From: Geomonas azotofigens
GTDB lineage: Bacteria > Desulfobacterota > Desulfuromonadia > Geobacterales > Geobacteraceae
DNA: 64,000 nucleotides
Assembly: GCF_018919395.1 (NCBI RefSeq)
Contig: NZ_JAHLME010000002.1
Coordinates: 496,001-560,000 of the forward strand
Reading direction: 5' to 3'
The position numbers and the translations under genes are program-made. The notes below the pieces were generated by a model that saw nothing but the letters and a program-made list of their open reading frames with translations, did not search any database and had not been told where the DNA came from. How positions within the stretch are numbered: position 1 is the first letter of the stretch; the number at the start of each line of letters is the position of its first letter. This document shows, in pieces, positions 1 through 10,156 of the stretch.

Positions 1-1
1 C

Positions 2-526
2 TGCCTGATCGAGCAGCTTCCCGCGCTGGTGGAGTGCGGCGTCGATTCGCTGAAGATCGAGGGGCGCATGAAGGGGATCTACTACGCGGCAAGCGTGATC
101 CGGATCTACCGCGAGGCGCTGGACCGCTACTGGGAGGACCCGCAGGGATACCGGCTCAAGCCGGAGTGGCTCGAGGAGCTGGCCAAGGTGAGCCACCGGG
201 GCTACACCACCGGCTTTCTGCTCGGCAAGCCGCGCGACGTGGACCACGAGTACCTCTCCTGCTACGTGCGCACCTTCGAATTCGTCGCGCTGGTGGAAAA
301 GGAGGTGGAGGGGGGGGTCCAGGTGGTGGTGCGCAACCGGCTCCAGGCCGGCGATGTCCTCGAGCTGATCGGGCAGGGCGCCCATTTCACCCGCTTCACG
401 CTGTCCGCCATGACCGACCTGGACGGGGTCCCGCTCACCGTGGCCCACCCCAACCAGCACGTGGTCCTAACCGGGGTGACCGGCGCCGGCGAGTTCGACC
501 TGATCAGGCGGGAGAAGACGGCGTAG
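2..526 (+). CDS. Peptidase U32 family protein, C-terminal part (5' truncated by window edge)
   Basis: The frame is open from base 2 and has no start inside the window, so this is the last 174 codons of a longer gene. The visible part begins C-L-I-E-Q-L and contains S-L-K-I-E-G-R-M-K, a stretch typical of the U32 (collagenase-like) family, followed by a beta-rich C-terminal domain. Characterised U32 members act in tRNA or 23S rRNA hydroxylation (TrhP, RlhA) or with UbiU/UbiV; the N-terminal cysteine signature that would help sort them lies outside the window. The 3' end overlaps the convergent response-regulator gene by 23 bases. Family is confident, exact role is not. Confidence 0.85.
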   Translation, partial: CLIEQLPALVECGVDSLKIEGRMKGIYYAASVIRIYREALDRYWEDPQGYRLKPEWLEELAKVSHRGYTTGFLLGKPRDVDHEYLSCYVRTFEFVALVEKEVEGGVQVVVRNRLQAGDVLELIGQGAHFTRFTLSAMTDLDGVPLTVAHPNQHVVLTGVTGAGEFDLIRREKTA

Positions 527-1472
527 CCCCCCCCGCCACCACACGGTTCTTGCCGCTGTTCTTGGCCTGGTACAGGTACTGGTCGGCACGTTCCAGGAGC
601 GCCTGGGCCTCGCCGCCGTCCTCGGGGAAGGAGGCCACCCCGACGCTCACGGTGACCCGCCCCAGGGGCTGGCTCTCCCTTCCCGCGAAGGGATGCGCGG
701 CCACCCGCGCCCGCATCTCCTCGGCCGCCTTCACGGCACCTTCCTTCCCCGTTTCCGGCAAGAGCAGCACGAACTCCTCACCACCGTAGCGCGCGGCGAC
801 GTCGCAGGCCCTCGAGTGGGACATGACGATCTGGGCCAGCCCCTTGAGGAGCCGGTCACCCTCGGGGTGGCCGTGGGTGTCGTTGTAGTGCTTGAAGTTG
901 TCCACGTCGAAGAAGATCAGGCTGCAGCGCTTGTCGAAGCGCTTGGAGCGGGCCACCTCCTGCGCGAAGGCCTCCTGGAAATAGCGGTGGTTGTACAGCG
1001 AGGTGAGGCCGTCGCGCACCGCCACCTCCTTGAGCGCCTGGTTCGCCTCCTGCAGTTCCCGGTTGGCCTTGGTCAACTGTTCCAATAACTTGCGGTTCTG
1101 CGCAACCAGGCGCGCCTTCTCAGCCGCCCTCCCCGCCACCGCCGAGATCAGGTCCAGGCTCTCGAACGGCTTCACCAGGTAGTCGTAGGCGCCGGCCCGC
1201 AGCGCCGTGAGCGCGCTGTCCAGCGAGGCGTGGCTGGTCATGATCACCACCTGGGTGTCCGGGTTGTGACTCTTGATCTCGTTCAAGAGCTCGATGCCGC
1301 TCATGCCGCCCATCCTGATGTCGGTGATCACCAGCTGGTGCGAGCCGGCCCGGAACGCCTCCAGCGCCTCCTCCCCGCTGGCCGCCTCGGAGACGGTGAA
1401 CCCGTCCGCCGAAAGCACCTGCGACACCACGCTTCTCAAGGTCTCCTCGTCGTCGACGACTAACAGATCCAT
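504..1472 (-). CDS. Response regulator with diguanylate cyclase output (REC-GGDEF)
   Basis: This 322-residue protein has an N-terminal receiver domain (acidic pocket D7-D8, phospho-acceptor Asp51 in I-T-D-I-R-M, Lys101 in V-K-P-F), a helical linker at about 115-150, and a GGDEF domain. The active-site motif is G-G-E-E-F at 230-234, a functional variant. An intact inhibitory site R-A-C-D lies at 221-224, exactly five residues upstream, so product inhibition is expected. It should make cyclic di-GMP in the cytoplasm when phosphorylated. It lies 12 bases downstream of a histidine kinase gene on the same strand, so the two are probably a cognate pair. Confidence 0.93.
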   Translation of the reverse strand: MDLLVVDDEETLRSVVSQVLSADGFTVSEAASGEEALEAFRAGSHQLVITDIRMGGMSGIELLNEIKSHNPDTQVVIMTSHASLDSALTALRAGAYDYLVKPFESLDLISAVAGRAAEKARLVAQNRKLLEQLTKANRELQEANQALKEVAVRDGLTSLYNHRYFQEAFAQEVARSKRFDKRCSLIFFDVDNFKHYNDTHGHPEGDRLLKGLAQIVMSHSRACDVAARYGGEEFVLLLPETGKEGAVKAAEEMRARVAAHPFAGRESQPLGRVTVSVGVASFPEDGGEAQALLERADQYLYQAKNSGKNRVVAGGATPSSPA

Positions 1473-1484
1473 GTCCGTCCTCCC

Positions 1485-3272
1485 CTATGCCGCGTTGGCC
1501 GCGGCGGGAGGGGGGAGGGTGATGATGAAGGTCGTCCCCACCCCCTCCTCGCTCTCAAGGCGGATTTCACCGCCGTGGTCCTTGACGATGCCGTAGCTTA
1601 CCGATAGCCCGAGTCCCGTCCCCTGCCCGGCCGGCTTGGTGGTGAAGAAGGGATCGAAGATCTTGGCCTGGATCTCCTTGGGGATCCCCGGGCCGTTGTC
1701 GGAAACCCGCAGCTCCAGCCCCCCCTGCTCCAGCCGGCGCGCCGAGAGCCGCACCAGCCCCGCCGTCCCCCCCATGGCCTGTTGGGCGTTGATCATCAGG
1801 TTCATGAGCACCTGCTGCAGCTGGTTCGCGTTGCCGCGGCAGGCGTGAAGCCCCGGCTCCACCTCGTGCTCCACCTTGACGCTGTTGATCCCCAGCTGGT
1901 GGTCGACGATGGCCAGCGCGTCGGCGACCACCTGGGCCAGGTCCACCTCGGCGAACTCCACCTGTTCCTGCCGGGCGAACTTCAAGAGGTTCTCGATGAT
2001 GGTCTTGCAGCGCTTGGTCTCCTTCTCGATGATGTGCAGGTTCTTCTCCAAGGGATTGCCGCTCTCCACGCCGCGCAGGGAGAGCTGGGTGATGCCGAGG
2101 ATGCCGGCGAGCGGGTTCTTCACCTCGTGGGCGATGCCGGCGCCGAGCGCGCCGAAGGCCGCCATCTTCTCGGACTGCACCAGCTGCCCGTAGAGGTCCT
2201 TCAGGGCCTGCTCGCGCTGTTTCAGTTCCGCCGCCATCCGGTTGAAGGAACCGGCCAGGGCGCCGATCTCGTCGCCGGAAACCGCCGGCACCTCGATCTC
2301 GAAGCGCCCCTGCCCGACCATCCTGGTCGCCTCGGAGAGCTTCTCGATGGGGCGGGTGAGCCGTCGCGACCAGAACTGGCTCAGGAGCGCCGCGCCCCCA
2401 AGGAGAACCAGGGAGAGGACCAGCAGGTCCGCCAAAAGTGCTCGGGAGGTGAGGAAGGCCGCGCTTTTCGGGATCTGCACCCCCACGGTGATCCCCCCCA
2501 CCTCGGTGCGGGAGAAACCTCCCACCATGGCGCGGTCGCCGTTTTGGTACTCGAGGGTAAGGCCGCTCAGGCGCGGGGTGCCCCGCACCTTGCCCCACCA
2601 CCCGGTCCTCGGCGGCTGCCCGATCCTGGCCCGGTCGGCGTTCGCCAGGTAGTTGCCGCAGGCGTCGATCAGGAAGGTATCGAAGACCCGGGAGCGGCTC
2701 GCCAGGCGCTGCAGCCGGTCCAGGCGGATCACGCCGGAGGCCACCACCGGTTCCTCACCCGTGGCGGCGGGCTCGGCGATGGTGAGGGTCAGGGTGGGGA
2801 GCCCGGGGGCGACCGTGGAGAGCTCGAGGCGTGGCCCCGTCCCCGGCGCGGGCGGGGGAAGCGGGTGGCTTTCGCGGTAGGAGAGCAACTGCTCCGGGGT
2901 GACCCCGGCGGTCGCCAGCGCCCCCTGGTCGTAGACGTTCTGCTCGCCGTCGGGGCCGCTGCGGCTCACCATGACGAACTCGCCGAACTCCTCGAATAGC
3001 CCCTGCAGCGCCTGCTCGCGCCCCCCCATCTCCTGGTCCCCCATCAGCCGCGAGAAGAGCCTCAGTTTCTCGGTGTACCCCGCCACCAGGGTGTTGGCCT
3101 CCTCGGCGCTGTGCAGCACCATGGTCGAGGTGAGGTCGTGGATGTAGGCGGTCTTGTCGGCCTGGAACAGGTTCGCCATGGTGAAGGTGATGAGACTCAG
3201 CACCACCGAGACCACCAGGAGCTGTGAGAGCAGCATCTTGAACCTGAGCGGGAACTTCAGTCTGCTTCGCAT
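1485..3272 (-). CDS. Membrane-bound sensor histidine kinase (periplasmic sensor-HAMP-HisKA-HATPase)
   Basis: This 595-residue kinase has a transmembrane helix at about 12-34, a periplasmic sensor region to about 275 (size fits a Cache-type domain, not proven), a second helix at 277-300, HAMP at about 300-352, and a phospho-acceptor helix with His382 in A-H-E-V-K-N-P. The ATPase domain has an N box ([11 protein letters not shown]), D-N-G-P-G-I-P and G-T-G-L-G-L-S. The start ATG follows a GAGGG-type ribosome site. It sits between the FecR-like gene (12 bases upstream) and the REC-GGDEF regulator, so it is probably co-transcribed with the surface-protein genes. The signal sensed is unknown. Confidence 0.93.
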   Translation of the reverse strand: MRSRLKFPLRFKMLLSQLLVVSVVLSLITFTMANLFQADKTAYIHDLTSTMVLHSAEEANTLVAGYTEKLRLFSRLMGDQEMGGREQALQGLFEEFGEFVMVSRSGPDGEQNVYDQGALATAGVTPEQLLSYRESHPLPPPAPGTGPRLELSTVAPGLPTLTLTIAEPAATGEEPVVASGVIRLDRLQRLASRSRVFDTFLIDACGNYLANADRARIGQPPRTGWWGKVRGTPRLSGLTLEYQNGDRAMVGGFSRTEVGGITVGVQIPKSAAFLTSRALLADLLVLSLVLLGGAALLSQFWSRRLTRPIEKLSEATRMVGQGRFEIEVPAVSGDEIGALAGSFNRMAAELKQREQALKDLYGQLVQSEKMAAFGALGAGIAHEVKNPLAGILGITQLSLRGVESGNPLEKNLHIIEKETKRCKTIIENLLKFARQEQVEFAEVDLAQVVADALAIVDHQLGINSVKVEHEVEPGLHACRGNANQLQQVLMNLMINAQQAMGGTAGLVRLSARRLEQGGLELRVSDNGPGIPKEIQAKIFDPFFTTKPAGQGTGLGLSVSYGIVKDHGGEIRLESEEGVGTTFIITLPPPAAANAA

Positions 3273-3284
3273 GTAAGCCCTCCC

Positions 3285-4508
3285 CTATTCTTTGCCGTAC
3301 ACCACCCGCGAGGCGTAGCTCGCGTTACCCGCCTCGTCGACCGCCTCGACCCTGATCAGGTTGACCCCGGAGCTGAGCTCGATCTCGCGACTGAAGCTGC
3401 CGTCCTCGGCCATGGTGGCCGCCGCCCCGTTCACGTAGACGCTGGAGCCGGGCTGACACCTGCCGGCCAGGCGGAAGCCCCCCACGCCGATCGTCGTCGG
3501 CGGGAAGTCGACCTGAAGCCGCGGCGGGTTCAACAGCTGCAGCAGCCGGCAGCGCCCGGTCCTGCTGAAGGGGCCTTCCCTCCCCTCCTCGATGCGGCTC
3601 ACCCGCCAGTAGTAGTTCCCGGCCTCCAGGGTCCCCGCGTCGAGCTCGGCCCCGTTCACCCTGCTGTCCATGAGCACCTTCCGGAAGCGAGGCTCGTCGG
3701 AGAGCTGGAAGTGGTACACCCCTTCGCCGCCGGTCCAGTTGAAGCGGACCTTGGGAGGGAGCTGGCGGAAGCGGTAGAGCAGGTTCTCGTTCTTAAGCCT
3801 CGGTGCGCCCGGCAGGGGAAGCGCCGGCCCCACCGGCACCCCGCGCCTGAGCGTCACGCCAAAACGGGCCGGAACCCGGATCACCCGGTCCTCTCCCTGG
3901 ACCCGCACCTCGCCGGCAAGGACCGTGAGGCTGGAGGCGTTGTCGCCGAGCGGGGTGAAGCTGAAGCGCGATGCTCCCGGCACGACCCGGGCCAGGTGCC
4001 CGGCGGTGGCAACCTCGAGGCGCACCCTCTTGGCCGAGGAGAACGTGCCGCGCAACTCCCCCTCCACGTGCACCCGGTACGACCGCGGTCCCCCCTCCAG
4101 CGTCTCGTTCAGGCGGGTCACCACCACCATGGAGTTACTCCCCATGGCGAGGGCGTCACCGGGGGCGAAGGAGATGGTGGCGCCGGAACGGTCGAAGGTC
4201 TGCACCGCGTCGCGGTTGTACAGGATCATCCCCTCGCTGGCGTCACCCCACGCCACGGAATCGCCGCGCCGGCAGCGGACGTCGCGCACCAGGGACTGCA
4301 GGGCCGCCTCGGGGCGCTTGGCGCCGCCGCGCGCCAGGGGAGAGCGTTCGCCCGAATCGGCGACCAGCTCCTTGATCGGGGTCCCCGAGGGGAACACGGC
4401 GAACAGGAACAGGATGAAAAGCCAGAAGAGCGCGAGGACGAGCAGGAGCGCGAGCGCCGTCTCGGCCGCCACCCCGAGGAGCCTTCTCAGGCGGTCCCGG
4501 GCGCTCAT
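3285..4508 (-). CDS. Membrane-anchored FecR-like domain protein with C-terminal Ig-like domain
   Basis: The protein is 407 residues from the ATG at 4508, which overlaps the stop of the upstream giant gene as ATGA. That coupling decides the start over a longer frame. One hydrophobic helix at about 15-37 anchors it, with the rest outside the cytoplasm. The middle (about 80-230) resembles a FecR domain: N-S-M-V-V-V, L-T-V-L-A-G-E-V-R-V, then V-P-A-R-F-G-V-T-L. Next comes a fibronectin-like stretch (Y-Y-W-R-V-S) and a C-terminal Ig-like bacterial domain (G-S-S-V-Y-V-N-G then N-L-I-R-V-E-A-V-D). Family inference is moderate. A FecR fold here, without a sigma factor, suggests peptidoglycan or surface attachment rather than iron signalling. 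Confidence 0.75.
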   Translation of the reverse strand: MSARDRLRRLLGVAAETALALLLVLALFWLFILFLFAVFPSGTPIKELVADSGERSPLARGGAKRPEAALQSLVRDVRCRRGDSVAWGDASEGMILYNRDAVQTFDRSGATISFAPGDALAMGSNSMVVVTRLNETLEGGPRSYRVHVEGELRGTFSSAKRVRLEVATAGHLARVVPGASRFSFTPLGDNASSLTVLAGEVRVQGEDRVIRVPARFGVTLRRGVPVGPALPLPGAPRLKNENLLYRFRQLPPKVRFNWTGGEGVYHFQLSDEPRFRKVLMDSRVNGAELDAGTLEAGNYYWRVSRIEEGREGPFSRTGRCRLLQLLNPPRLQVDFPPTTIGVGGFRLAGRCQPGSSVYVNGAAATMAEDGSFSREIELSSGVNLIRVEAVDEAGNASYASRVVYGKE

Positions 4509-7500
4509 GGCGGCACCTCCGTCGGCGCGACCAGCTGCTTCTCGGAGCGCAGCCGCAGGTTCAAGAGCTTGGAGCACCCGGCGCCGTTTCGGACCACCAT
4601 CCCCAGCACCCGGTCCCCGCTCCCCAGCGGGACGTCGAGGGCGAAGGCGCCCAGCGGGGTGCGGGGGAGTTCGCGGCCGTCCAGTTCGATCCGCTCCCCT
4701 TCTCCCGTGCGGCCCGAGAGCCGGCAGAAGATGGCGCCGTCCGGGGAAACCGTGACGCCGGAAACGGTCGCGCCGTAGCGGACCAGGACAAAGCGGTCGG
4801 GCTGCGCCACGGTCAGCTCCGGGAGCGGGAGCTCGGTGGCCAGGAACCTCCCGCGCGAGTCCCCCATCTCCACCTTGAGTCGGGCGGTCTCCCCGGGGAC
4901 GGAGGTCTCGTAGCGCCCGAGAGGGTCGACCGGGACATCGCGCCCGTTGATGACGACGAAGGGGCGGGTCCGGTACCGGTCGTCGGGGTCGGTCGGGCGC
5001 AGTTGCTGGTAATCACCCTTCAGCTCCACCCGGCGGTTCAGCCGGCGCCCCGGCGTGGTGGCGTTGTCCGCGACCGGCCTGGACTTGCCGAACCAGCGCC
5101 GCAGCAGGCGGGACGGGGCGATCCCCTCCACCCGCACCAGGTAATCGGCGGCGGCGTCGCAGCGCCGTTTCGAGAGGGCCATGTTGTACTCCACGCCGCC
5201 GATGCCGTCGGTGTGCCCCTCGACGATCACCTGCTCGTCCGGATGCTCGCGCAGCACGCGAGCCGCCCCGGTCAGGAGACGCTTGGCCTCGGTGGTCAGG
5301 AGCGCCTTGTCGAAGACGAAGGCTCCGCCGGCCAGGGTCAGCAGCACGGCCTCGCGGCGGTTGACCCCGAAGAGTTCCCGGCCCGTGCGGAACACCGAGC
5401 CGTCCAGGTAGGTGACCTGGAGCTGGCTTTGGTAGATCTCCCCCCGCTCGACCCGGCTCCGGTCCGTTTTCCCCTCCCAGGCGACCCGTTTGGGGGGTGC
5501 GCCGTTGCCGCCGATCTTCCGGATCTCCTCGCCGGCGCGGTTCAGGAAGGTGACGCTCCAGGAGCGGACCTGGTCCGGCTCGTCGACGCTGGTCAAAAGC
5601 CGCAGCGGTTCCGCGAAGCGTCCCCCCTTCAGATCGAGCGAGGCGAGCCGTTCCCGGGACAGGCTGACCGCGGTGGACGGAAGCCGGGCCGCCTCGCCGT
5701 TCACCAGCAGGGTGAAGAGTTCAGCGCTGCCGGACAAGAGCAGCGGCTCGTCCAGGCGCTCCAGGGTCACCAGCACGGCGGGGACCAGTTCCGGTTCGGG
5801 GTCCGGGAGGGGTGCCGCCAACGGCGCCGGGGGTGGCGGAGGGGGCGGCGGCACCTTGGCGGCGGCGGACTCGAACATGTCCTCGTCGAACTTCACCTTG
5901 ATGCCGAAGAAGGGGCCCTGCCCCTGGTAGCTCTCGCCGGTCAGGTCGCGGTCGTCCAGCCGCGCGTAGTTGTAGCCGGCCGACACGACCACGTTGCGGT
6001 AGACCCGGTACCCGGCGCTGCCGACCGCGCCGAGCGAGTGCATCCCCGCGTCGTACTGGTTCAACAGCTTCAGGTAGGCGGACAGCTCCCAGCGCTCGGC
6101 GAGGTCGTAGGAGAGGCCCGCCAGGACCAGGTCGGTGTAGCTGTTCCAGCCCCCCCCGGTCCCCTCGGACCAGCTCACCTTCCCGGCGTACTTCCCCTGC
6201 GCGGTCCAGCGGCTCACCAGGCGGTAGGTGGGCTCCGCCGAGACGATCACGCTGCGGCTGTCCGGTGCGCCCGGCAGCGTCCCCCGCCGATCCACCTTGT
6301 AACGCACCAGGGAGAGGAGATGGAGCGGGTTCCCCGCCAGGGGGCGGAAGGCGCCGCCCACGTAGCTGTCCACGGTGACGTCGTTGCCCGCGTCGGCGTC
6401 GCGATCCCAGAGGGAAACCTTGCCCAAAAGGGTGAACGAGGGGGTCAGGCGGTAGGCCGCGTGGGCGCCGTAGAGCGAGGCGGTCTCGCCGGGACCGGTG
6501 CGGATCTCGTAACGGCCGGTGAGTTTTACGTCGCGGGCACGCAGGTATTCGCCGGCCAGGGTGAAGGCGGTGCGGGTCCCATCCGCCCCCTGCACCGTCT
6601 GCAGCCGCTCGAAGCTCGAGTTCAAGAAGAGTCCCTGCGCCACACGGTAGCGGCTGTTAAGCCCCAGGACCGCCTCCCCCCGCTCGCCGGAGAGGGAGTT
6701 TTCCAGCTGGTAGCCGGTGCGGGAGGCGAGGCTGAAGCCGTCCGTCTCGACCAGCTTGCTGTGCAGGTCGACGTTACTTTGCTCGGTGTTGCCGAGGACG
6801 CCGCTGGACAGGCTGTAGCCGGTGGTTACGCGCATCCGTTCGGAGAGCCTGCTCTCCAGGCCAAAAAGCGTGGCGTGCCGGATCAGCGGGGAGCCCTCCT
6901 GGTACTCCTCGGTGACGAAGGCCTTGGTCCGGTCGCTCAGGCGGTAGTCGAGCTTCAGGAAGGTCTTGGACTGGTATTCCGGGATGGTGGAGGCGAAGAG
7001 GAGCTGCTCGCGGCGCAGGGTCGCGTCGAGCCTCGGGGTGAGGCTTCCCTTGACGCCGCCGTAGACGAGGTCCGAGTCGCCGTTCTTACCATCCTTTTCC
7101 TGGCTCACGAGCTTCACCCCGGCTTCCGCGTCGAGGAGGGTGAACCTGCGGGTCGCCCCCACCTGGTTCCCGACCAGCCTGCGCCCGGCGATCTCGTCGC
7201 GCTGCACGAAGCTCTCCGCGAAGAGCCGCGTGTCGCCGGGGGCGCGGTAATCGAGCCGGCCGCCAAACTTCTCGGTGCCGGTCTCGTTGCCGCTCATGGA
7301 CGGGTTGAAGAAATCCGCGTCAACCTTCCGGTAGTAAAGCCCGAGGGAGAGGGGCTCGATCGGTCGCAGGGTGAGGTCGGTCTTCCAGGCGCTCCCCCGT
7401 CCCTTGTCCAGGCTCTCGCTGACCGCCCCCTCCCCCTTCACGGTGAGCCAGGAGCCGAGGCGCCAGCCGGCATCGAGACCGTAGAGGGACGTGTCCTTGC

Positions 7501-10114
7501 CGGCGTGCTCCTCGACCACCGCGGTGCCTCCGAGCCAGGAGCCCTGGTCGGTGCGGTACTGGGCCCGTCCGCCGTAGACGTAGCGTTGCTCGCCCCCCCC
7601 CAGCCCCTGGTAGGTGACCACGATGGTGACCGGGTTCAGGAACTGGTCCAGCGAGGGTACCGGCTCCTTGAAGAGGATGGTCCCCGCCAGGTAATCGATG
7701 GAGTAGTCGGCGTAACGGACCTTCTCGGTGATGGAAAGGACCCGCTCCGAGTGGTAGCGATCGCGCACCTCGATGCGGACCCGCTCGCTGTTCTCGAAGA
7801 CGGGCTTTCGGGACAACAGGTAGTATCCGGAGGTGCCGTCGCCGTGGATCTCGTCGCGGATGATGGCCTCCTCGGTGCGGCTTTCGAACCCTTTGGCGGT
7901 GAGGTGGTCCCGGTTCACCTCGAATTTCACGCCGTTCAGGGCGCGGTCGTAGCGGGAGAACTCGTTCTCGGAGAGGTCGGTGCGGTAGTCGCCCGCCATG
8001 AGGTGGGAGCGGCCGGACTCGACCTTGAGGAAGAGTTTCCCCCTGGACTGGGCGTCGTAGCCGATGTCGCTGGCGTCGCCGTAGACCGGGTAGTACTTCT
8101 CCGGGTCGATGGCCTGGAAGACCCCGTCGCGGCGCTCCTTGTCCGAGTCGTAGGCGGCGGTGAGCCGGTAGTCGCCCAGGAGGGTGCCGCGGGTGTAGAA
8201 GGCGAGACGCTCCTCGTGGAAAACGCCCGCGTCGCCACCGGCCTTGGCGCCCACGGTGGCGCTGCCCAACCCGACCAGGAGCCAGTCGGCGGGGTGGTCC
8301 GGGCGCGCGGGGGGCACCGCAGCGGAGGGAACCAGGGGAGCCGTCGGAGCGACCGGCGTGGGGGGCGCAGCGCCCGCGGCGCCGGCGTCCGGGGGAGATG
8401 GCGCGGCGGGTGCCGCCACCAGGGCGAAGTCGCCCCGCGCCGGGCCGCCGAAGGGGACCGTCACGAACTGCGACCACCCCACCCCGGCGAAGGCGGTATT
8501 GTACGGCAGCGGGCGCAGCGCGGGATCCAGGGTGCCGCGGTCCACCTTCAAGACGTGGTCGCCGGAAGCGACCCCGGTGAAACTGTACTTCCCCTCGCCG
8601 TCGCTGAACACGTAGGAGCCGTCCTCCAGGTAGATCCTGACCCCGGGCTCGCCCGGCTCATGGGGATCGGGCACGCCGTTGCCGTTACTGTCCCGGAAGA
8701 TCCTTCCCATGATCACCGCCTTGTCCCCCAGGATGGAGGGGCGCACCTTGATGGCCGCGCTGGCCGGAGGCGAGATGCTGGCACTCCCGGCCTGGGTGAC
8801 CCCTGAGGCCCGGGCCCAGTTGACGCTGGTCCCGACGGGGACTTCGGCGGAGAGGACCAGCCGGTAGGAAAGTACCTTCACCGCGCCGGGCGCCATGCTC
8901 CCCGTGTCCCAGCTCAACTGCCGCGACGCTCCCACCGGGTCGGCGACGGCGAAGCCGTCCAGGTGGCTCGATCCCTTCAGGTAGCGGAAGCCCCGGGGGA
9001 TCCGGTCCTCCACCGTGACGTGTTCCAAAAGCGCCGCCCCGACGTTCTCCACCCGCACGGTGTAGGCCACGATGTCCCCCGCCTCGGCCACGGCGCTGCC
9101 GGCCTGCTTGGTCACCACCAGGGCGCGGGCGAGCACCGTGTTGAAGGTGCTGTTGCTGAGAACGGGCGTGCCGCTCAGGCTGCTGGTGACGCCGGCGGTG
9201 TTGACGATGGGGGCGTTGCCGGGAGCGTCCGCTCGCACGGCGGCGCGAAAGGTGACCGTGCCGCTATACCCCGCCGGGACGGTCGGGATGTCGAAGCGCA
9301 GCGACCGGCTCCCCGCGTCATAGCTCACCGCGCCGGAGAGGCCATCGGGGAGGACGGCGCTGCCGGGCTGGTACTCGAGAAGCTCATCCAGGGGGTCCAC
9401 CACCAGCACCCCGGAGACGGGTGCGGCCCCACCGTTTCTGAGCGCGAGTCCAAAGGAGAGCACGGCGCCGGGCAGGACCGCGCCCTCCGGGCTCACGCTC
9501 TTCAAAACGGTGACGCTCCCGGGGACGGGAACCTGCAACTGGTCGTTGACACTGCTGTTGCGGGCGGGAACCAGTACCGAGGTCGCCGACACCACGATGC
9601 TCGTCACCCTCCCCTCGCTCCCCGCGGCGGGCACGGCGCGCAGCACCAGGTCCACCGAGGCGCCGGCGGGGACGGGCCCGACGACCTGGATTCCCCCGGG
9701 GCCGGTCGGCACCGGCGTCACGCCGTCGCCCTGGTAGAAACGCAAGGCCGGCGCGGGCCCGCTCTCGGTCACCCCCTGGGGGAGCAGCGCCTTCACCTGG
9801 AAGCTGTCGGGGAAGTTCCCCCTGTTGGTCAGGACATGCTGAAAATCGACGGGAACGCCCACCTTCGCCGTCGCGGTCCGGGGTGGGACCAGCTCAGGGT
9901 CCGCCAGGTCCTTGATCGTTATCTGGGTCAGGTTGGAGCGGACCTGACGCGGGGCGGGAGTCGCGAAGCGGGCGGCGAAATCGTGGCTGATCACGGTCCC
10001 GGAAGGGGTAAGGGAGAGCGCGGCGGCGGGAAGGGCGAGCGTGAGTGCCATGCCAAGGAGGCATGCCAGGACCAGTTCCCCCCCCATCTTGCGCCATCCC
10101 GGGACCGTCATCAC
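4505..10114 (-). CDS. Giant outer-membrane protein: DUF11 repeats, SdrD-B-like domain, beta-barrel, OmpA domain
   Basis: The protein is 1,869 residues. A signal peptide covers about 1-33. Three DUF11-like Ig repeats follow (about 60-465; for example V-L-K-S-V-S-P-E-G and V-V-T-K-Q-A-G). An SdrD-B-like domain starts near 469 with G-R-I-F-R-D-S-N-G-N-G, typical of a calcium-binding loop. A Pro/Ala linker leads to a long barrel-like region (about 620-1440) of alternating hydrophobic strands, then a polyproline run. An OmpA/MotB peptidoglycan-binding domain is centred at about 1632 (E-G-H-T-D-G-I-G, later R-R-L-N-R-R-V-E). The architecture fits a surface-displayed structure tied to peptidoglycan. 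The gene is coupled by ATGA to the FecR-like gene. Either ATG of the initial Met-Met could start it. Confidence 0.88.
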   Translation of the reverse strand: MMTVPGWRKMGGELVLACLLGMALTLALPAAALSLTPSGTVISHDFAARFATPAPRQVRSNLTQITIKDLADPELVPPRTATAKVGVPVDFQHVLTNRGNFPDSFQVKALLPQGVTESGPAPALRFYQGDGVTPVPTGPGGIQVVGPVPAGASVDLVLRAVPAAGSEGRVTSIVVSATSVLVPARNSSVNDQLQVPVPGSVTVLKSVSPEGAVLPGAVLSFGLALRNGGAAPVSGVLVVDPLDELLEYQPGSAVLPDGLSGAVSYDAGSRSLRFDIPTVPAGYSGTVTFRAAVRADAPGNAPIVNTAGVTSSLSGTPVLSNSTFNTVLARALVVTKQAGSAVAEAGDIVAYTVRVENVGAALLEHVTVEDRIPRGFRYLKGSSHLDGFAVADPVGASRQLSWDTGSMAPGAVKVLSYRLVLSAEVPVGTSVNWARASGVTQAGSASISPPASAAIKVRPSILGDKAVIMGRIFRDSNGNGVPDPHEPGEPGVRIYLEDGSYVFSDGEGKYSFTGVASGDHVLKVDRGTLDPALRPLPYNTAFAGVGWSQFVTVPFGGPARGDFALVAAPAAPSPPDAGAAGAAPPTPVAPTAPLVPSAAVPPARPDHPADWLLVGLGSATVGAKAGGDAGVFHEERLAFYTRGTLLGDYRLTAAYDSDKERRDGVFQAIDPEKYYPVYGDASDIGYDAQSRGKLFLKVESGRSHLMAGDYRTDLSENEFSRYDRALNGVKFEVNRDHLTAKGFESRTEEAIIRDEIHGDGTSGYYLLSRKPVFENSERVRIEVRDRYHSERVLSITEKVRYADYSIDYLAGTILFKEPVPSLDQFLNPVTIVVTYQGLGGGEQRYVYGGRAQYRTDQGSWLGGTAVVEEHAGKDTSLYGLDAGWRLGSWLTVKGEGAVSESLDKGRGSAWKTDLTLRPIEPLSLGLYYRKVDADFFNPSMSGNETGTEKFGGRLDYRAPGDTRLFAESFVQRDEIAGRRLVGNQVGATRRFTLLDAEAGVKLVSQEKDGKNGDSDLVYGGVKGSLTPRLDATLRREQLLFASTIPEYQSKTFLKLDYRLSDRTKAFVTEEYQEGSPLIRHATLFGLESRLSERMRVTTGYSLSSGVLGNTEQSNVDLHSKLVETDGFSLASRTGYQLENSLSGERGEAVLGLNSRYRVAQGLFLNSSFERLQTVQGADGTRTAFTLAGEYLRARDVKLTGRYEIRTGPGETASLYGAHAAYRLTPSFTLLGKVSLWDRDADAGNDVTVDSYVGGAFRPLAGNPLHLLSLVRYKVDRRGTLPGAPDSRSVIVSAEPTYRLVSRWTAQGKYAGKVSWSEGTGGGWNSYTDLVLAGLSYDLAERWELSAYLKLLNQYDAGMHSLGAVGSAGYRVYRNVVVSAGYNYARLDDRDLTGESYQGQGPFFGIKVKFDEDMFESAAAKVPPPPPPPPAPLAAPLPDPEPELVPAVLVTLERLDEPLLLSGSAELFTLLVNGEAARLPSTAVSLSRERLASLDLKGGRFAEPLRLLTSVDEPDQVRSWSVTFLNRAGEEIRKIGGNGAPPKRVAWEGKTDRSRVERGEIYQSQLQVTYLDGSVFRTGRELFGVNRREAVLLTLAGGAFVFDKALLTTEAKRLLTGAARVLREHPDEQVIVEGHTDGIGGVEYNMALSKRRCDAAADYLVRVEGIAPSRLLRRWFGKSRPVADNATTPGRRLNRRVELKGDYQQLRPTDPDDRYRTRPFVVINGRDVPVDPLGRYETSVPGETARLKVEMGDSRGRFLATELPLPELTVAQPDRFVLVRYGATVSGVTVSPDGAIFCRLSGRTGEGERIELDGRELPRTPLGAFALDVPLGSGDRVLGMVVRNGAGCSKLLNLRLRSEKQLVAPTEVPP

Positions 10115-10156
10115 TTTCCCCGATCAATGTAGTACCTGCTTACCCAAGATCTTCCA

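Noticed and set aside
5003-8806. Very long open frame of more than 1,200 codons on the plus strand, opposite the giant outer-membrane gene
   Set aside because: It is antisense to a clearly coding gene with recognisable domains; its translation is low-complexity, rich in Gly, Ala, Val and Arg, as expected for a shadow frame in GC-rich DNA.
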